Positions 61,352-64,000 of a DNA stretch of 64,000 nt are shown one piece after another. Source of the stretch: an uncultured Myxococcales bacterium. GTDB taxonomy: Bacteria; Myxococcota_A; Polyangia; Polyangiales; Polyangiaceae. Position numbers and translations under genes: made by a program. The stretch lies in contig CALMUT010000260.1 of NCBI GenBank assembly GCA_937872925.1, positions 1 through 64,000 of the forward strand, written 5' to 3'. Numbering within the stretch: position 1 is the stretch's first letter; every line of letters starts with the position of its first letter. Below the pieces are notes generated by a model. It was not told where the DNA came from. It did not search any database and saw nothing but the letters and a program-made list of their open reading frames with translations.

Positions 61352-62551
61352 ATGAGCGATCCGATCAGCCAAGCCAAAACAGCGCGCCAGAATCTGGCCC
61401 AGGGGCTGTCCGCCCTGCAGAGCCCGGGGGTGCCCGAGCAACTCAGAAGCGGGGGGGGGCGCGGGGCTGAAGCCAGGAGCCCCTCGCCCGGATTTGCGTT
61501 TTCGCAGGGGGGCGCGCCCGGGAAACCCCCCGCCGCTTTGGCAGCGGTTCGTCGTGCGCTCTCACTGCTACAAGGCCACGCAGGCCTCGAGCACCCCGCG
61601 GTGAATCAAGCGACTGAAGCCATCGCTGGGGCTCTCGGCATGGTGCACTCCCTGTCCAAAGCAGCGAGTTCGTCTGCGCAACCCGCCGTGGCACAGCCCG
61701 CCGCGGCTCCTGGCGGGCAACCTGCGTCTGGGGGCTTCGGTCAGTTCCCCTCGGCCGCGCCGCGTGTTGCGGCTGCCGCTGCGCCCGCCGGCTTCGGCGC
61801 CACCGCGGTCATTCCGCCCCAGGCTGCCGCGCAGCCGCAAGCTCCCGTGCCGCAAGCTCCCGTGCCGCAAGCTCCCGTGCCGCAAGCTCCCGTGCCGCAG
61901 CAAGCGCCACCCTGGGCCCAACCGCAGCAACCCGTCGCACCGGTCGCGCAGCAGCAGCCAGTCGCCGTGCAACAACCCGTGGCTCCCGTCGCTCAACCGC
62001 AACCCGCGCAGGTTCCTCAACAAGCGGCGCCCGCGGCCGGCTGGCAGCAGCCGCAACAGGCGTGGCCAGCGCAGCCAGCGGGCCAGCAAGCGCATCCCTC
62101 TCATCCCCACGCGCAGGCGCAGCCACACCCTGGCTCGCACCCCCAAGCCGCCGCGGGTTCGCACCCCCAGGCGGCTCCTGGGCCGGCGGTGCCCATTCAG
62201 GCGCCGCCAAATACCCGCCGCATCGAGGCCAATCTCGGCGCCCACAGCCCAACCAATTTCTACAAGGGCCTCAGCGGCAATGACGTGATCGACGCAGGCG
62301 GGATCTTCGTCGAAACCTACCAAATCCCAGCGATGAGCGAGAGCTTGGTCGTGCATGTTTCGCTGCCGGGCGGCTACGAATTCGAGGCGCTGGCGGTGGT
62401 GGAGTGGGTGCGTGAGGCGCCTGCATCCACCGCGGGCGTCGAAGCCCCACCCGGGTTCGGCGCGAAGTTCACCCAGATCTCGCCAGAAGGCCGCCAGCTC
62501 GTGTATCGCTATGTCAGGAATCGTGAACCGTTGTTTCACGACGACCTGTGA
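61352..62551 (+). CDS. PilZ-domain protein with QAPVP repeats
   Basis: This 399-residue protein starts at ATG 61352 behind GGAGGAG. A helical N-terminal region (about 1-105) is followed by a long Ala/Gln/Pro-rich linker containing QAPVP repeated four times (15-bp units, about 61842-61900). The last 110 residues match the Myxococcus-type PilZ subfamily: LSGNDVIDAGGIFVETYQIP, LPGGYEFEALAVVEWVREAP, GFGAKFTQISPEGRQ and the closing NREPLFHDD. Such domains are cyclic-di-GMP-linked or orphan regulators in gliding bacteria. The key Arg residues of c-di-GMP-binding PilZ (RxxxR) are not obvious. Bases 61448-61545 look corrupted. Confidence 0.85.
   Translation: MSDPISQAKTARQNLAQGLSALQSPGVPEQLRSGGGRGAEARSPSPGFAFSQGGAPGKPPAALAAVRRALSLLQGHAGLEHPAVNQATEAIAGALGMVHSLSKAASSSAQPAVAQPAAAPGGQPASGGFGQFPSAAPRVAAAAAPAGFGATAVIPPQAAAQPQAPVPQAPVPQAPVPQAPVPQQAPPWAQPQQPVAPVAQQQPVAVQQPVAPVAQPQPAQVPQQAAPAAGWQQPQQAWPAQPAGQQAHPSHPHAQAQPHPGSHPQAAAGSHPQAAPGPAVPIQAPPNTRRIEANLGAHSPTNFYKGLSGNDVIDAGGIFVETYQIPAMSESLVVHVSLPGGYEFEALAVVEWVREAPASTAGVEAPPGFGAKFTQISPEGRQLVYRYVRNREPLFHDDL
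61448..61545. other. Corrupted G/C-rich patch in the PilZ gene
   Basis: Runs of up to nine G or C (GCGGGGGGGGGC) interrupt an otherwise well-behaved helical region. The frame is preserved and the protein recovers at ALAAVRRALSLLQGH. It has the same texture as 1-60 and 38850-38940. Confidence 0.55.
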
Positions 62552-62576
62552 GCCTGCGCATCCAGTCTAGTTGCCC

Positions 62577-64000
62577 ATGAAGTCGTGGCTCACGGCGTTG
62601 TCCTTGGCAGCAACGCTGACGGGCCTGAGCGCGCCCGCGCATGCCGGTGACCCGTACCTGCAGTGGTACACGATCAAGACGCCACATCTCCGCATTCACT
62701 ATCACGGGGGTCTGGAATCGTCCGCGCAACGCGTGGCGAACCTCGGCGAAGCCGTCCATCGTCAACTGGTCCCTCAGCTCGGATGGCAGCCCACCGAGGT
62801 GACGGAGATACTGCTGACGGACACCACGGACTCAGCGAATGGGTCGGCGACGGCCTTGCCGTACAACGCGGTGCGCATGTTCGTCAGCGCGCCGGACGAC
62901 ATGTCGCCTTTGGGCGAATACGACGACTGGCTCGGCAACCTGTTGACCCACGAATACGTTCACATCCTGCACGTCGACAACATCAGCGGCGTGCCTTCGC
63001 TGTTGAACTCGATCCTCGGCAAGACCTACGCCCCGAACCAAGTGCAGCCGCGCTGGATCTTGGAAGGCCTTGCCGTTGCGTTGGAGTCCGAGCACAGCGG
63101 CGGCGGACGGCTGCGGTCCACGCAATTCGACATGTATCTGCGGGCGGATGTACTGGAGAATCGCATCGCTCGCCTGGACCAAATCAGCAACCCGGCCCGG
63201 CGTTGGCCCACCGGCAACCTCTGGTATCTCTATGGCGGCAAGTTCATCGGCTGGATCGCCGACATCTACGGCCCGGACACCTTCGCGGCCGTCGCGACGG
63301 ACTACGGCGCCAACGTCATGCCTTGGGGCATCAACCGCTCCATACGCCGGGCCACGGGGCGCACCTACGTCGAGCTGTACGAAGGTTTCAAACTGCATCT
63401 GAAGCGCAAGTACGCGTCGCAAGTCGCTGCAGCCGAAAAGCGCGGGCTGCGAGAAGGGACCCAACTCACGAAATCCGGGCGCATCGCGGCCACTCCGCGC
63501 TTCGTACCCGCGTGCGCCCGGAGCGGTGCTCACGAAGAGATCCTGTACTACCGCGACGACGGGCACTCGCCCGGCGGCTTCTACCGCGTGGAACTCGCGG
63601 CGCGGAACCGTGCCAGCGGCAAGACCGCTCGCCTGGTGACGCGAAGCTCCGGTCGCGCGCTGAGCTTCGAGCCATCGTGTAGCTACGTTTTCGACAACAC
63701 GGCTCCATCCGAGCGGCGCTATTATTTCAACGATCTGTTTCGACAAAAGGCCGGCACCTCATCCCCCCGGGGCCTGAGTAACAGCGTCGAGCGCCTGACC
63801 CAGGGCCGGCGAGCGCGCGATCCCGACGTCAGCTCTGACGGACGCCAAATCGCCTACGTCACGAATCGGGCGGGCACGTCCACGCTACGCGTCGCGCAAT
63901 TGAGCCCCGAGGGTCGCGTCGAGGCGGAGCGCATCTTAGTGCCAAGTGCGCGCTACGAGCAGGCGTTCACTCCGCGCTTCTCCCACGACGGCCGCAAGCT
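62577..64000 (+). CDS. Exported gluzincin-type peptidase with beta-propeller, 3' end cut
   Basis: The frame starts at ATG 62577 and stays open to the window end (474 codons seen). The signal peptide is cut after AHA. The zinc-peptidase core has HEYVH (His125, Glu126, His129) and the third ligand region WILEGLAVALE (Glu163), the gluzincin arrangement found in M1/M4-like peptidase-MA domains. From about residue 300, stretches such as SSDGRQIAYVTNRAGTSTLR and TPRFSHDGRK read as TolB/PD40 propeller blades. It probably acts at the outer membrane or periplasm. It is 25 bases after the PilZ gene. Confidence 0.85.
   Translation, partial: MKSWLTALSLAATLTGLSAPAHAGDPYLQWYTIKTPHLRIHYHGGLESSAQRVANLGEAVHRQLVPQLGWQPTEVTEILLTDTTDSANGSATALPYNAVRMFVSAPDDMSPLGEYDDWLGNLLTHEYVHILHVDNISGVPSLLNSILGKTYAPNQVQPRWILEGLAVALESEHSGGGRLRSTQFDMYLRADVLENRIARLDQISNPARRWPTGNLWYLYGGKFIGWIADIYGPDTFAAVATDYGANVMPWGINRSIRRATGRTYVELYEGFKLHLKRKYASQVAAAEKRGLREGTQLTKSGRIAATPRFVPACARSGAHEEILYYRDDGHSPGGFYRVELAARNRASGKTARLVTRSSGRALSFEPSCSYVFDNTAPSERRYYFNDLFRQKAGTSSPRGLSNSVERLTQGRRARDPDVSSDGRQIAYVTNRAGTSTLRVAQLSPEGRVEAERILVPSARYEQAFTPRFSHDGRK

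Overview
This window is high-GC DNA (my estimate is roughly two thirds G+C) from a myxobacterium. It is most like the Polyangiales/Sorangiineae. The evidence is the very large number of lipoproteins with Gly/Ser-rich tethers, Ser/Thr kinases with accessory domains, FHA-domain regulators, a MopE-type metal-binding motif, a MXAN_5187-type protein, a Myxococcus-type PilZ protein, and many GTG starts with ATGA/GTGA overlaps. There are 58 supportable protein genes, two of them cut by the window edges (1-683 and 62577-64000). I found no rRNA, tRNA, CRISPR array, transposase or integrase.

Layout. 1-6.1 kb is a run of exported lipoproteins (rhodanese-like, beta-helix, Cys-rich, GH16 glucanase, redoxin-like). 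6.2-10.7 kb holds an esterase, a lipoprotein and a HEAT-type protein. 10.7-11.7 kb is repeat-rich non-coding DNA around a small four-helix-bundle gene that has a 20-bp hairpin directly before its ribosome binding site. 11.7-19 kb is a signalling block: pseudokinase-membrane fusion, kinase-FGE fusion, FHA/sigma-54 activator, coiled-coil membrane protein. 19-22.8 kb carries small envelope genes, a hotdog thioesterase and a metallo-beta-lactamase-fold hydrolase. 22.9-28.7 kb is an overlapping operon: nucleotidyltransferase, barrel-SppA fusion, degenerate ABC ATPase, proB. 28.7-32 kb holds a trypsin-like protease, a signal-peptidase-like protein and a double-FHA protein. 32-36.1 kb (minus) is S41 protease, pcnB, a duplicated 17-codon leader and a GbsR/MarR regulator. 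36.2-40.8 kb is DUF218, HEAT-cyclophilin, coaX and a FecCD permease. 40.8-44.2 kb is a block bounded by a 31-bp direct repeat; it carries two lipoproteins (one with a Hint domain), two metallothionein-like genes and a CorE-like ECF sigma factor. 44.2-50.2 kb includes a metallophosphoesterase and an Lgt with a long disordered tail. 50.5-60.2 kb (minus) runs ftsE-ftsX-envC-like, two small genes, a PEP-utilizing protein, a pseudouridine synthase, a lipoprotein and a zinc-ribbon kinase. 60.3-64 kb has a formyltransferase-like gene, a PilZ protein and the start of a gluzincin/beta-propeller protein.

How the genes work together. Sixteen predicted lipoproteins share the window with Lgt, the enzyme that acylates them, and with secretion-linked proteases (SppA, S41, S26-like). 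The divisome trio FtsE/FtsX/EnvC-like is a coherent unit. The 43.1-44.1 kb genes look like a metal-sensing and metal-sequestering module, and this is the most interesting system here. Several proteins are recognisable enzyme folds that lack key catalytic residues.

Data quality. Three patches (1-60, about 38850-38940, about 61448-61545) are rich in G/C homopolymers and read as base-calling or assembly corruption. Most gene starts were chosen from overlaps, signal peptides and domain boundaries, and are inferences.
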